DNA of 5,669 nt, from assembly GCA_011051425.1 (NCBI GenBank), contig DRLF01000470.1, positions 1-5,669 of the forward strand. Reading direction: 5' to 3'. This document shows positions 5,289 through 5,669 of the stretch, piece after piece (positions within the stretch are counted from its first letter, which is position 1; every line of letters starts with the position of its first letter). This stretch comes from Thiolapillus brandeum (lineage in GTDB: Bacteria; Pseudomonadota; Gammaproteobacteria; Chromatiales; Chromatiaceae). A model generated the notes under the pieces. It ran no database searches and was not told the DNA's origin. It saw only the letters and a program-made list of their open reading frames with translations. The position numbers and the translations under genes were made by a program.

Positions 5289-5669
5289 ATGAAAAGAATC
5301 AGCCGTCTTTTTCTCACCGCATTACTGATTGCCGGCATCAGCGGTATCGTTCTGGCAGCAGATGATCTCATCAACCCAAAACACCCTGATCGATATGTGG
5401 TTAAGAAGGGCGATACCCTCTGGGACATATCCGCGAGATTCCTGCGCAAGCCCTGGCTGTGGCCGGAAATCTGGCAGGTCAATCCCCAGATAAAGAACCC
5501 CCATCTGATCTACCCCGGCGATGAGCTGGAGCTGGTCTATATCGACGGCAAGCCCCGTCTGCGTGTCGCCAGCTATGGCCCCCTCAAGCTGTCACCCGGC
5601 ATCCGCTCCAACCCACTGGGCAGAGCCATTCCTGCTGTACCCATCGACGCCATTGCACCTTTCCTGACC
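5289..5669 (+). CDS. LysM-domain exported protein, TsaP/PA0020-like, N-terminal part
   Basis: The visible 127 residues begin with a signal peptide (MKRISR, hydrophobic core about 7-22, cleavage likely after VLA near residue 23). One LysM peptidoglycan-binding domain follows at about 36-84: YVVKKGDTLWDISARFLRKPWLWPEIW, NPQIKNPHLIYPGDELEL. A conserved segment comes next (LKLSPGIRSNPLGRAIPAVPIDAIAPFL, about 99-126). The pattern HPDRYxVxxGDTLWDIS...FLRxPWxWPE...NPHLIYPGD matches the LysM protein found beside def in Pseudomonas (PA0020), which is related to TsaP, a protein that anchors the type IV pilus secretin to peptidoglycan. In that family a C-terminal FlgT-like domain follows; here it would be past the right edge. 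The protein should act in the periplasm. A pilus role is inferred from homology only; no pilus gene is in the window. The gene diverges from def; dprA often follows it in related genomes. Confidence 0.9.
   Translation, partial: MKRISRLFLTALLIAGISGIVLAADDLINPKHPDRYVVKKGDTLWDISARFLRKPWLWPEIWQVNPQIKNPHLIYPGDELELVYIDGKPRLRVASYGPLKLSPGIRSNPLGRAIPAVPIDAIAPFLT

Noticed and set aside
5086..5292. Small TTG-started ORF ending in an ATGA overlap with the LysM start
   Set aside because: There is no ribosome binding site before the TTG and no recognisable product. The ATGA overlap is suggestive but is easily produced by chance.

Overview
The window looks like a chromosomal housekeeping segment from a gammaproteobacterium with moderately high GC. 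The coding part is GC-rich and the region between the divergent genes is lower. The block def-fmt-rsmB, followed by a DUF4390 gene and an NtrY-type sensor kinase, and divergent from a LysM/TsaP-like gene, matches an arrangement I know from Pseudomonas (lysM, def, fmt, rsmB). The DUF4390-ntrY extension is known from Chromatiales-like gammaproteobacteria and from betaproteobacteria. The genus cannot be fixed from this sequence. No mobile element, CRISPR array, tRNA or rRNA is visible.

Minus strand, transcribed right to left (4855 to 1): def (peptide deformylase), fmt (methionyl-tRNA formyltransferase), rsmB (16S rRNA m5C967 methyltransferase), a secreted DUF4390 protein, and the N-terminal 497 residues of an NtrY-like membrane histidine kinase that runs off the left edge. 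Every junction is tight: def TAG touches fmt ATG, rsmB begins at a TTG overlapping the fmt stop, one base separates rsmB from DUF4390, and the kinase start overlaps the DUF4390 end by 19 bases. This looks like one translationally coupled operon. Fmt adds the formyl group to initiator Met-tRNA, Def removes it from nascent proteins and RsmB modifies the ribosomal P-site region. The two downstream genes belong to the envelope and to signalling.

Divergent intergenic region, 4856-5288 (433 bases, lower GC): a good sigma70-type promoter for def lies almost on top of its start codon. Further right are a GC-rich dyad (4915-4939), a 34-bp imperfect dyad (5041-5074), a second dyad (5089-5108), and a nested set of complementary segments (5161-5265) that could fold in the leader of the rightward gene. 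These are the most interesting undescribed elements here. All were found by eye and none is confirmed.

Plus strand, 5289 to the right edge: the first 127 residues of an exported LysM protein of the TsaP/PA0020 type, with signal peptide, one LysM domain and a clear ribosome binding site.
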